A stretch of DNA of 6,786 nt from Lachnospiraceae bacterium (GCA_021202715.1 JAJQCL010000022.1:1-6786); one strand, 5' to 3'; positions 1-5,981 are shown, counted from the first letter of the stretch. A program made the numbers and translations. Notes: a model not told the origin generated them from the sequence alone.

Positions 1-38
1 TTGATTTTCGTGATCGAACTTATGCACAGCAGCGCGTT

Positions 39-91
39 AGCGCGGAGCAATCCGTTGTATCATACCTTTTGTCACATGAATCTTTTTATGC
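39..91 (+). repeat. Leader repeat copy 1, upstream of folE
   Basis: This stretch aligns without gaps to 4284-4336 upstream of rny, at 42 of 53 positions by hand count. The best part is 39-73 (31/35). It opens with an identical 15-mer, AGCGCGGAGCAATCC (39-53), and includes an identical GTATCATAC (57-65), itself a GTAT/ATAC dyad around one base. The element ends 39 nt before the folE start, and the core ends 57 nt before it. A small GCGC-GTTA-GCGC hairpin (32-43) overlaps its left edge. Its function is unknown. It could be an operator, a promoter-like box (TATCAT at 58-63 resembles a -10 but has no credible -35), an RNA processing site or a dispersed repeat. Confidence 0.75.
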
Positions 92-130
92 TTTATTTAT
101 AAGATCCGATTATTTTACAAGGAGGCTGTG

Positions 131-685
131 ATGGATCAGGAGAAAATTAAGGAGGCGGTCCGCCTGCTGCTGGAGGGAATCGGTGAGGATCCTGACCGGG
201 AGGGACTGCTGGAAACGCCGGACCGGATCGCGCGGATGTGTGAACAGATCTACGGGGGGCTGGCACAGGATCCGGCCGAGCATCTGGACAAGCAGTTTCA
301 TGCGGTGAACAACCAGATGGTTCTGGAAAAGGACATCACGTTTTATTCCATGTGCGAGCATCATCTGCTGCCCTTCTACGGGAAGGCACATGTGGCTTAC
401 ATCCCGGACGAGCGGGTGGCGGGACTCAGCAAGCTGGCGCGGACGGTCGAGGTCTTCGCCCGACGTCCGCAGATCCAGGAAAATATGACCGCGCAGATCG
501 CGAACGCGCTGGAGGAGCACTTGAAGCCGAAGGGTGTCATGGTTATGGTGGAGGCGGAGCATCTGTGCATGACCATGCGCGGCGTGCAGAAGCCCGGAAG
601 CAGGACGGTGACCTCCGTGGTGCGTGGGGCCTTCGCGGAGGATCCCTCTCTGCAGCAGATGTTCCTGCAGATGGTGAAGGGGTGA
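131..685 (+). CDS. folE: GTP cyclohydrolase I (FolE, type IA)
   Basis: This enzyme converts GTP to 7,8-dihydroneopterin triphosphate, the first committed step of folate synthesis, in the cytoplasm. The 184-residue protein has the full family pattern: the N-terminal EDPDREGLLETPDR block (19-32), then SMCEHHLLPF (73-82) with C75 and H78 as zinc ligands and H77 as a catalytic histidine, the GLSKLAR block (98-104), the RPQIQEN block (112-118), and EAEHLCMTMRG (141-151) giving the third zinc ligand C146 and H144. Residue roles are assigned by family comparison. ATG at 131 is chosen over the in-frame GTG at 128 because AAGGAGG (119-125) lies 5 nt from it, against only 2 nt from the GTG. It heads the folate operon, and the next gene starts 7 nt after its stop. 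No truncation is seen. Confidence 0.97.
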   Translation: MDQEKIKEAVRLLLEGIGEDPDREGLLETPDRIARMCEQIYGGLAQDPAEHLDKQFHAVNNQMVLEKDITFYSMCEHHLLPFYGKAHVAYIPDERVAGLSKLARTVEVFARRPQIQENMTAQIANALEEHLKPKGVMVMVEAEHLCMTMRGVQKPGSRTVTSVVRGAFAEDPSLQQMFLQMVKG

Positions 686-692
686 ACTGGCC

Positions 693-1175
693 ATGGAGCG
701 CGTGAACCGGATCTGGCGGCATCCTCTGTATCAGGAGGCGTTTACTGCCTTGCAGGAGGCGGAACAGGACCGGAGATTCTGTCGGCATACGCTCACGCAT
801 TTCCTGGATGTGGCGCGGCTCATGCAGATCGAGAGTCTGGAGACGGGGACGGAGATTCCCCGGGAAATGATCTACGGGGCGGCGCTGCTTCACGACATCG
901 GCCGGGCGGAGGAGCTGACGGAAGGAACGCCCCATCATCTGGCGGGCGCGCGCCTGGCAGAGAGAATTCTGCCGGACTGCGGGTACACGGCGGCGGAAAC
1001 GGTCCGCATCCGGGAGGCGATCCTCTGTCATCGGACAGAGGGGACGGAAAATGCGGATCCGCTGGCCGTGCTTCTGCATAAGGCGGATAAGGCATCCCGG
1101 AATTGTTTTGCCTGTCTGGCCGCAGCGGACTGTTATTGGCCGGAAGAGAAAAGGAATCTTGAAATACGGCGCTGA
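693..1175 (+). CDS. HDIG-type HD-domain metal-dependent phosphohydrolase
   Basis: This 160-residue protein is a small stand-alone HD-superfamily hydrolase. Visible metal-binding residues fit H...HD...H...D: H36 in the THFLDVAR block, H67-D68 in LLHDIGR, H113 in ILCHR, and D132 in HKADKASR. No signal peptide or membrane segment is apparent. The family acts on phosphomonoesters, phosphodiesters and nucleotides; this protein's substrate is not shown by sequence. It lies 7 nt after folE, with AAGGGG at 677-682 overlapping the end of folE, and before folP, so cotranscription and a role in pterin metabolism are likely. One specific inference is that it dephosphorylates dihydroneopterin phosphates, the step no other gene here covers; archaeal MptB is a precedent for an HD enzyme on a pterin phosphate. 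Its stop codon sits in the loop of a perfect hairpin (1161-1188). The domain call is firm and the substrate is a guess. Confidence 0.88.
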   Translation: MERVNRIWRHPLYQEAFTALQEAEQDRRFCRHTLTHFLDVARLMQIESLETGTEIPREMIYGAALLHDIGRAEELTEGTPHHLAGARLAERILPDCGYTAAETVRIREAILCHRTEGTENADPLAVLLHKADKASRNCFACLAAADCYWPEEKRNLEIRR

Positions 1176-1188
1176 GGCGCCGTATTTC
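1161..1188 (+). other. Perfect 12-bp hairpin enclosing the HD-gene stop codon
   Basis: GAAATACGGCGC (1161-1172) is exactly complementary to GCGCCGTATTTC (1177-1188) around a TGAG loop that contains the TGA stop codon (1173-1175). One U-G pair (1160/1189) can extend it. No U-tract follows (GTACAAACAG), so it is not a canonical intrinsic terminator. It could be a weak terminator or attenuator, an mRNA-stabilising 3' structure, or an endonuclease site that splits folE-HD from folP-folBK. Translation through the stem would open it. Confidence 0.8.
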
Positions 1189-1283
1189 GTACAAACAGTG
1201 ACACGGAAATGGTCGCGGTAAACGACGGAGAAGGTTGATCTGGCAGACGAAAGCCTGAGGGCAAACGGGACGGAGGATGTGCG

Positions 1284-2096
1284 ATGAAGATCGGTAATCG
1301 AAACTTTGACACGGAGCATACATGCTCGATCATGGGAATCCTGAATGTGACTCCAGATTCCTTCTCGGATGGGGGAAGATTTGACAAGCTGGATGCGGCG
1401 CTTTTTCATGCGGAGGAAATGGTGAAACAGGGGGCTGACATCGTTGATGTGGGTGGCGAGTCCACGCGGCCGGGCCATACGGTCATTTCGGATGCGGAGG
1501 AGATTGAACGGGTAGCTCCTGTCATCGAGGGCATCAAGAGCCGCCTGGATATTCCGGTGTCCATCGACACCTACAAGGGCGCCGTGGCGGAGGCAGCGCT
1601 GCAGGCGGGGGCCGATCTGGTGAATGATGTCTGGGGATTCAAGCACGACCCACGGGTCGCCGAGCTGACGGCTCGTTACGGCGCCGCCTGCTGTCTCATG
1701 CACAACCGACAAGAGGCGGTTTATGATGATTTTCTGCCGGATGTGCTGCGTGATCTGGAAGAATCGGTCGCCATAGCCCGGCGGGCCGGGGTGGCGGACG
1801 ATAAAATCATCGTTGATCCGGGCGTGGGGTTCGGCAAGACCTATGAAATGAATCTGGAGATCATTCATCATGTGGAGCTGTTGAAAAAACTGGGCTTCCC
1901 GGTGCTGTTGGCGACCTCCCGCAAGTCGGTGATCGGCCTGACGCTGGATCTGCCGGCGGATCAGCGTCTGGAGGGGACGCTGGCGACGACCGTGTTGGGC
2001 GTCATGAAGGGCTGCGCTTTTGTCCGGGTGCATGATGTGGAAGCAAACCGGCGGGCGATTCAGATGACCGAGGCCATCCTCGGGGCGGGGAGATGA
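1284..2096 (+). CDS. folP: Dihydropteroate synthase
   Basis: This enzyme condenses 6-hydroxymethyl-7,8-dihydropterin diphosphate with p-aminobenzoate to give dihydropteroate; it is the sulfonamide target. The 270-residue length is normal for the TIM-barrel family. Signature blocks appear in order: MGILNVTPDSFSDGG (17-31), VDVGGESTRPG (54-64), PVSIDTYK (91-98), LVNDVWG (112-118), DPGVGFGK (178-185), TSRKS (211-215), and RVHDV (248-252) with the conserved R and H near the C-terminus. The ATG is supported by CGGAGGA (1271-1277), 6 nt upstream. A 108-nt gap separates it from the HD gene; I see no good promoter there, only the hairpin at 1161-1188 and a 4-bp stem (GTCG 1212 / CGAC 1223). Its stop overlaps the folBK start in an ATGA, which indicates translational coupling. 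Confidence 0.97.
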   Translation: MKIGNRNFDTEHTCSIMGILNVTPDSFSDGGRFDKLDAALFHAEEMVKQGADIVDVGGESTRPGHTVISDAEEIERVAPVIEGIKSRLDIPVSIDTYKGAVAEAALQAGADLVNDVWGFKHDPRVAELTARYGAACCLMHNRQEAVYDDFLPDVLRDLEESVAIARRAGVADDKIIVDPGVGFGKTYEMNLEIIHHVELLKKLGFPVLLATSRKSVIGLTLDLPADQRLEGTLATTVLGVMKGCAFVRVHDVEANRRAIQMTEAILGAGR

Positions 2097-2914
2097 ATAT
2101 GGATCAGATTAAAATCTGCGGGCTGGAGGTCTTCGCCCGGCACGGCGTCTATCCGGAGGAAAATGCTCTGGGACAGAAATTTGTCATCAATGCGGAACTT
2201 CTTCTGGATACCCGGCGGGCCGGACTGACCGACGATCTGGAAGCCTCCGTGAACTACGGGGAGGTCAGCCAGTTTATACAGAAATTTATGCAGGAGCATA
2301 CGTATCAGCTTATTGAGGCGGCGGCCGAACACCTGACCAGAGGCATTTTGCTTGCCTGGCCTGCGGTGAAGCAGGTGAACCTCGAGCTCCAGAAGCCCTG
2401 GGCACCGGTCGGTCTTCCTCTGCGGACGGTCGCCGTGGAGATCTGCCGGGGATGGCATCAGGCCTATGTGGCGCTGGGCTCCAATTTGGGAGACCGGAAG
2501 GGATATCTGGATTTCGCGGTGGCGCAGTTGTCCGCCCGGGAGGACTGTCAGGTGAAGACGGTATCTGACTATGTGGAAACGGCGCCCTACGGGGGCGTGG
2601 AGCAGGACGATTTCCTGAATGGAGTGCTGGAGCTCTCGACGCTGCTCACGCCGGAGGAATTGCTGGATGCGCTCCACGAGATCGAGGCGGCGGCCGATCG
2701 GGAGCGGAAGATACACTGGGGGCCGCGGACACTGGATCTGGACATTTTGCTGTACGATGATCTGATCCTTGATACCCCGGATCTGCATATTCCTCACGCG
2801 GACATGCATCGGCGAACCTTTGTCCTGGAGCCGCTGGCCCAGATCGCTCCCTGGGTGCGGCATCCGCTGACTCGGCAGACAGCCGAGGACATGCTGCGCA
2901 GCCTGAAGGTGTGA
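2093..2914 (+). CDS. folBK: Fused dihydroneopterin aldolase / 6-hydroxymethyl-dihydropterin pyrophosphokinase (FolB-FolK)
   Basis: This bifunctional 273-residue protein catalyses two consecutive steps before FolP. Residues about 1-118 are FolB, cleaving dihydroneopterin to 6-hydroxymethyl-dihydropterin plus glycolaldehyde: RHGVYPEE with E22, NYGEV with Y55, LIEAAAEHL with E75, and K100 in the QKPWAP block match known active-site positions. Residues about 122-273 are FolK, the ATP-dependent pyrophosphokinase: YVALGSNLGDR (124-134), TAPYGG and DFLNGV, WGPRTLDLDILLYDD (208-222) with Mg-binding D214 and D216, then the IPHADMHRR block. The linker is very short, around G119-H121. It starts in the folP stop (ATGA), with GGGGCGGGGAG just upstream as the probable ribosome-binding region; the in-frame ATG at 2099 is an alternative start. 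The stop at 2912-2914 is followed 38 nt later by the recA -35 box, with no terminator seen between. Confidence 0.96.
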   Translation: MNMDQIKICGLEVFARHGVYPEENALGQKFVINAELLLDTRRAGLTDDLEASVNYGEVSQFIQKFMQEHTYQLIEAAAEHLTRGILLAWPAVKQVNLELQKPWAPVGLPLRTVAVEICRGWHQAYVALGSNLGDRKGYLDFAVAQLSAREDCQVKTVSDYVETAPYGGVEQDDFLNGVLELSTLLTPEELLDALHEIEAAADRERKIHWGPRTLDLDILLYDDLILDTPDLHIPHADMHRRTFVLEPLAQIAPWVRHPLTRQTAEDMLRSLKV

Positions 2915-2940
2915 CAAGTTTTGTACATTGCCGATTTCCT

Positions 2941-2950
2941 GCTTCGAAGC
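2941..2950. promoter_or_regulatory. 10-bp palindrome abutting the recA -35 box
   Basis: GCTTCGAAGC is a perfect palindrome ending 2 nt before the recA -35 hexamer. The location suits an operator or activator site, but a 10-bp palindrome is expected several times by chance in a window this size. It does not match the SOS-box consensus. Confidence 0.3.
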
Positions 2951-2952
2951 CA

Positions 2953-2981
2953 TTGACACAGCGGGCAAAAAAGGGTATGAT
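2953..2981 (+). promoter_or_regulatory. recA sigma-A promoter
   Basis: TTGACA (2953-2958), a 17-nt spacer and TATGAT (2976-2981) give a near-consensus housekeeping promoter. Transcription should begin about 2987-2990, just ahead of the LexA box. A promoter this strong needs repression, which fits the overlapping SOS control. Confidence 0.9.
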
Positions 2982-2995
2982 AAGAGCGAAGAAAA

Positions 2996-3009
2996 CGAAC
3001 ACTCGTTCG
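2996..3009. promoter_or_regulatory. LexA (DinR-type) SOS box of recA
   Basis: CGAAC-ACTC-GTTCG is a symmetric 14-bp operator close to the Gram-positive SOS consensus CGAACRNRYGTTYC. It lies 14 nt after the -10 hexamer and before the recA ribosome-binding site, so bound LexA would block promoter clearance or early elongation. The position and half-sites are seen in the sequence; the LexA role is established for this box type. Confidence 0.92.
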
Positions 3010-3025
3010 AGCTGGAGGATAGAGC

Positions 3026-4108
3026 ATGGAAAAGGAAGAGAGAAAAAAAGCGCTGGATGCGGCGGTGACACAGATCGAGAAGGCGTATGGCAAGGGCGCT
3101 GTGATGCGTCTGGGGGTCGCGAGCCGGAATATGAATATAGAGACGATCCCCACCGGTTCTCTGAGTCTGGATCAGGCGCTGGGAGTCGGCGGGATCCCCC
3201 GGGGGCGTGTCGTGGAGATCTACGGACCGGAGTCCAGCGGTAAGACGACGGTAGCGCTGCATATGATCGCGGAGGCTCAGCGGCGGGACGGCATCGCAGG
3301 CTTTATCGATGCGGAGCATGCTCTTGATCCGGTCTATGCGCGGCATATCGGCGTGGATGTGGACAATCTCTATATTTCTCAGCCGGATAATGGGGAGCAG
3401 GCTTTGGAGATCGCGGAGACCATGGTGCGTTCCGGTGCGCTGGATATCATCGTCATCGACTCGGTGGCTGCTCTGGTGCCCAAGGCGGAGATCGACGGAG
3501 AGATGGGAGATGCGCATGTGGGACTTCAGGCACGTCTGATGTCTCAGGCATTGCGGAAGCTGACCGCGATCATTTCCAAGTCCAACTGCGTGGTCATCTT
3601 TATCAATCAGCTCCGGGAGAAGGTGGGCGTGATGTACGGCAATCCGGAGACCACGACCGGCGGCCGTGCCCTGAAGTTTTATTCTTCCGTCCGTCTGGAT
3701 ATCCGCCGGATCGAGACGCTGAAGCAGAGCGGCGAGGTGGTGGGCAACCGCGTGCGTGCCAAGGTTGTGAAGAACAAGGTGGCTCCGCCCTTCCGGGAGG
3801 CGGAATTTGATATCATGTTCGGTCAGGGGATCTCCAAAGAGGGAGATATCCTGGATATGGCGGCCAAGGCGGATGTTGTGAACAAGAGCGGCGCCTGGTA
3901 TGCCTACAACGGCGCCAAGATCGGGCAGGGCCGGGAGAATGCCAAAGAGTATCTGCGGCAGCATCCGGCGGTATGCTGGGAGGTTGAACAGAAGATGCGG
4001 GCGTACTACGGCCTGCCTGTGGATGAGAAGATGCCCGCCGGTCTCGCGGAGACGGAGAACGCCGCGGAGGATGAGGCCGGAGCGGAGATGCTGTCGGCAC
4101 AGGAGTGA
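3026..4108 (+). CDS. recA: Recombinase A
   Basis: This DNA-dependent ATPase forms filaments on single-stranded DNA, drives homologous recombination and stimulates LexA self-cleavage in the SOS response. The 360-residue protein is complete. Walker A GPESSGKTT is at 67-75, the catalytic glutamate E97 is in FIDAEHALDP, Walker B is in the IIVIDSVAALVP segment, and loop L2 is present around GNPETTTGG. After the core, the C-terminal tail is rich in Glu and Asp, the usual autoregulatory acidic tail. ATG at 3026 is supported by TGGAGGA (3013-3019), 6 nt upstream. It has its own promoter and SOS box, so it is probably a single transcription unit, though folBK read-through is possible. The usual clostridial neighbour recX is absent from the following 260 nt. 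Confidence 0.99.
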   Translation: MEKEERKKALDAAVTQIEKAYGKGAVMRLGVASRNMNIETIPTGSLSLDQALGVGGIPRGRVVEIYGPESSGKTTVALHMIAEAQRRDGIAGFIDAEHALDPVYARHIGVDVDNLYISQPDNGEQALEIAETMVRSGALDIIVIDSVAALVPKAEIDGEMGDAHVGLQARLMSQALRKLTAIISKSNCVVIFINQLREKVGVMYGNPETTTGGRALKFYSSVRLDIRRIETLKQSGEVVGNRVRAKVVKNKVAPPFREAEFDIMFGQGISKEGDILDMAAKADVVNKSGAWYAYNGAKIGQGRENAKEYLRQHPAVCWEVEQKMRAYYGLPVDEKMPAGLAETENAAEDEAGAEMLSAQE

Positions 4109-4121
4109 GGGCGGCCGACAG
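4091..4121 (+). other. 8-bp hairpin spanning the recA stop codon
   Basis: CTGTCGGC (4091-4098) pairs with GCCGACAG (4114-4121); the 15-nt loop holds the recA TGA (4106-4108). There is no following U-tract, so it is not a standard terminator. An 8-bp stem with a loop this long can arise by chance. No better recA terminator is visible before the rny promoter. Confidence 0.4.
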
Positions 4122-4184
4122 GAGGCCATCACGGACTATGTGTGAAAACGATGGCGCAAAGACCGTCTATTGTCTATAAATTGC

Positions 4185-4213
4185 TTGACAGGCACCTGAA
4201 AAAAGTTTAGAAT
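4185..4213 (+). promoter_or_regulatory. rny sigma-A promoter
   Basis: TTGACA (4185-4190), a 17-nt spacer and TAGAAT (4208-4213) form a near-consensus promoter. The predicted start is about 4220, giving rny a leader of about 150 nt that contains the folE-like repeat, a hairpin and the masked Shine-Dalgarno. The 260-nt region between recA and rny holds no gene that I can support. Confidence 0.88.
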
Positions 4214-4266
4214 TAATTCGTTGTATTGATTTCACGCAGAAAAATGAGCGGGTTTCGAATATGTCG

Positions 4267-4298
4267 GGATTGCGGCCATGCGGAGCGCGGAGCAATCC
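4267..4298 (+). promoter_or_regulatory. Hairpin in rny leader
   Basis: GGATTGC (4267-4273) is complementary to GCAATCC (4292-4298), with an 18-nt GC-rich loop. The 3' arm is part of the leader repeat shared with folE, but the 5' arm has no equivalent in the folE copy, so the hairpin itself is not conserved between the two. It may be a 5' stabilising structure or incidental. Confidence 0.45.
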
Positions 4299-4336
4299 AT
4301 AGTATCATACTTTCTGTCGCTAAAATCATTTAATAC
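4284..4336 (+). repeat. Leader repeat copy 2, upstream of rny
   Basis: This is the partner of 39-91. It has the same AGCGCGGAGCAATCC (4284-4298), the same GTATCATAC dyad (4302-4310), then a pyrimidine-rich TTTCTGTC, and after five mostly different bases a second similar block (AATC.TTT.AT.C, 4324-4336). It lies inside the predicted rny 5' UTR, about 65 nt after the presumed transcription start, and ends 32 nt before the start codon. In this copy it is downstream of a good promoter, which argues for an RNA-level or operator role and against its being the main promoter. Confidence 0.75.
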
Positions 4337-4354
4337 GTACAATGAAAACTTAAT

Positions 4355-4371
4355 AAGGAGGTGCTCCTGTG
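4355..4371 (+). promoter_or_regulatory. rny ribosome-binding site sequestered in a hairpin
   Basis: AAGGAGG (4355-4361) is a full-strength Shine-Dalgarno, 7 nt before the GTG start (4369), and fixes that start. AGGAG (4356-4360) is exactly complementary to CTCCT (4364-4368) across a GTG loop, so the site can fold away directly before initiation. The short stem would be in equilibrium and could damp or gate translation. Confidence 0.7.
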
Positions 4372-5904
4372 ATATCTGTTGTGATTGCGATTTGTGTTAC
4401 AGCCGCTGTTACCTGGTTGATCTCCTCTGCGTATCGGTCAAAGATCTATGAGAAGAAGATTGGCTCGGCGGAGGACAAGTCAAGAGAGATAATAGACGAA
4501 GCATTGAAGGTAGCCGAGACCAAGAAGAGAGAAGCATTGCTGGAGGCGAAGGAAGAAAACCTTCGCGCCAAGAACGAACTCGAGAAGGAATCCAAGGATC
4601 GAAGAGCAGAGCTGCAGCGTTCTGAACGGCGTCTGGTCAATAAGGAGGAGAGTCTCGACAAGAAGCTCGAGGCCATGGAACGGCGGGAAAACAATTTCGA
4701 AGCCAAAGAGGAGAAACTGAACCGCAAGACGCAGGAGGTGGAGGCCATGCTGGGAAAACAGCAGGCCGAGCTGGAGCGGATCTCCGGGCTCACTTCCGAG
4801 GAGGCGAAGACGTTTCTTCTGCAGAGCGTGGAGGAGGATGTCAAGCATGACACCGCTAAGATGATTCGCGAGCTGGAGAGTCAGGCCAAGGAGGAAGCAT
4901 CGCGCAAGGCGAAGGAATACATCGTGACAGCCATTCAGAAATGTGCTGCGGATCACGTGACGGAGACGACGATCTCTGTGGTACAGCTTCCCAGCGATGA
5001 GATGAAGGGCCGTATCATTGGGCGAGAAGGACGCAACATCCGTACTCTGGAGACACTGACCGGCGTGGATCTGATCATCGACGATACACCGGAAGCGGTG
5101 ATTCTGTCCGGGTTTGACCCCATGCGCCGGGAGATCGCCAAGATTGCTCTGGAGAAGCTGATTCTTGACGGACGAATTCATCCGGCTCGTATCGAGGAGA
5201 TGGTGGAGAAAGCCCGCAAGGAAGTGGAGGCGATGATCCGTGAGGAAGGCGAAGCAGCCGTTCTGGAAGTCGGTTTACACGGCATTCATCCGGAGCTGGT
5301 CCGACTGCTGGGTAAGATGCGCTTCCGTACCAGCTATGGGCAGAACGCACTGAAGCATTCGATTGAGGTGGCTCACCTGTCCGGTCTGCTGGCTGGAGAG
5401 ATGGGGCTGGATGTTCGGGTTGCCAAACGGGCGGGACTGCTTCATGACATCGGCAAGAGTCTGGATCACGAGATGGAGGGATCTCATGTACAGATCGGGG
5501 CAGATCTGTGTCGCAAGTACCGGGAATCCGCCGTGGTGGTCAATGCCGTAGAGGCGCACCATGGGGATGTGGAGCCGACAAGTCTGATTGCCTGTATCGT
5601 GCAGGCGGCGGATACGATCTCGGCCGCTCGTCCCGGAGCGCGCAGAGAGACGCTGGAAGCCTATACCAATCGCCTGAAACAACTGGAGGACATCACGAAT
5701 TCCTTTAAGGGTGTGGAGAAGTCCTATGCGATTCAGGCCGGCCGGGAGGTTCACGTCATGGTGATTCCTGACCAGATCAGCGACGATGATATGGTGCTCA
5801 TGGCGAGGAATATTTCCAAGCAGATCGAGGACGAGATGGAATATCCCGGCCAGATCAAGGTGAGCGTCATCCGCGAATCCAGAGTCGTCGATTACGCCAA
5901 GTGA
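4369..5904 (+). CDS. rny: Ribonuclease Y
   Basis: This membrane-anchored endoribonuclease initiates mRNA decay in many Bacillota. The 511-residue protein shows the whole architecture: an N-terminal hydrophobic segment (about 2-20), a long Lys/Glu-rich coiled coil (about 25-190), a KH RNA-binding domain with GRIIGREGRNIR (214-225), and an HD catalytic domain with HSIEVAHLS, LLHDIGK (H359-D360), EAHHGD and QAADTISAARPGARRE, then the C-terminal domain ending in SRVVDYAK. The GTG start is set by AAGGAGG, 7 nt upstream. It has its own promoter and terminator, so it is probably monocistronic. The masked Shine-Dalgarno and long leader suggest post-transcriptional control, possibly by its own product (inference). 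No defects are seen. Confidence 0.98.
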   Translation: MISVVIAICVTAAVTWLISSAYRSKIYEKKIGSAEDKSREIIDEALKVAETKKREALLEAKEENLRAKNELEKESKDRRAELQRSERRLVNKEESLDKKLEAMERRENNFEAKEEKLNRKTQEVEAMLGKQQAELERISGLTSEEAKTFLLQSVEEDVKHDTAKMIRELESQAKEEASRKAKEYIVTAIQKCAADHVTETTISVVQLPSDEMKGRIIGREGRNIRTLETLTGVDLIIDDTPEAVILSGFDPMRREIAKIALEKLILDGRIHPARIEEMVEKARKEVEAMIREEGEAAVLEVGLHGIHPELVRLLGKMRFRTSYGQNALKHSIEVAHLSGLLAGEMGLDVRVAKRAGLLHDIGKSLDHEMEGSHVQIGADLCRKYRESAVVVNAVEAHHGDVEPTSLIACIVQAADTISAARPGARRETLEAYTNRLKQLEDITNSFKGVEKSYAIQAGREVHVMVIPDQISDDDMVLMARNISKQIEDEMEYPGQIKVSVIRESRVVDYAK

Positions 5905-5942
5905 TGGTTCAGGTGTTTTTCCGTAAGGGAGAAGATCATCGG

Positions 5943-5973
5943 GCAGCCGGGAAAGTTTTCCGGCTGCTCTTTT
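5943..5973 (+). terminator. Rho-independent terminator after rny
   Basis: GCAGCCGG (5943-5950) pairs with CCGGCTGC (5960-5967); inner G-U and A-U pairs can shorten the loop to about 3 nt. TCTTTT follows (5968-5973). It begins 38 nt after the rny stop and insulates the Nudix gene. Confidence 0.9.
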
Positions 5974-5975
5974 CA

Positions 5976-5981
5976 TATAAT
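5976..5981 (+). promoter_or_regulatory. Possible -10 box for the Nudix gene
   Basis: A perfect TATAAT lies just after the rny terminator and 54 nt before the Nudix start. At 17-nt spacing the -35 would be AAGTTT (5953-5958) inside the terminator loop, which is poor. A promoter is needed here if the terminator is efficient, but this one is only half supported. Confidence 0.4.

Noticed and set aside
58..63. TATCAT within the shared repeat as a sigma-A -10 box
   Set aside because: No acceptable -35 hexamer lies 16-18 nt upstream in either copy, and the rny copy already sits downstream of a better promoter.
1..130. A tetrahydrofolate or ZTP riboswitch before folE
   Set aside because: The conserved cores of those riboswitches, as I know them, are not visible, and the element present recurs before rny, which is not a folate gene. 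The promoter for folE may lie before the window.
1189..1283. A separate promoter or riboswitch before folP
   Set aside because: No paired -35/-10 hexamers and no substantial structure were found beyond a 4-bp stem; cotranscription with the upstream genes is simpler.
543..2033. A 496-codon open frame on the - strand opposite the HD gene and folP
   Set aside because: It is antisense to real genes, has low-complexity Arg/Pro/His-rich translation, and shows no motif.
2060..4132. A 690-codon open frame on the - strand opposite folBK and recA
   Set aside because: It lies wholly antisense to two unmistakable conserved genes. Its product is rich in His, Arg, Leu and Pro with no recognisable domain, as expected from GC-rich codons read backwards.
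4480..5181. Antisense open frames opposite rny (also 5275-6033)
   Set aside because: They are shadows of the rny reading frame; the biased coiled-coil codons produce Leu/Ser-rich reverse translations.
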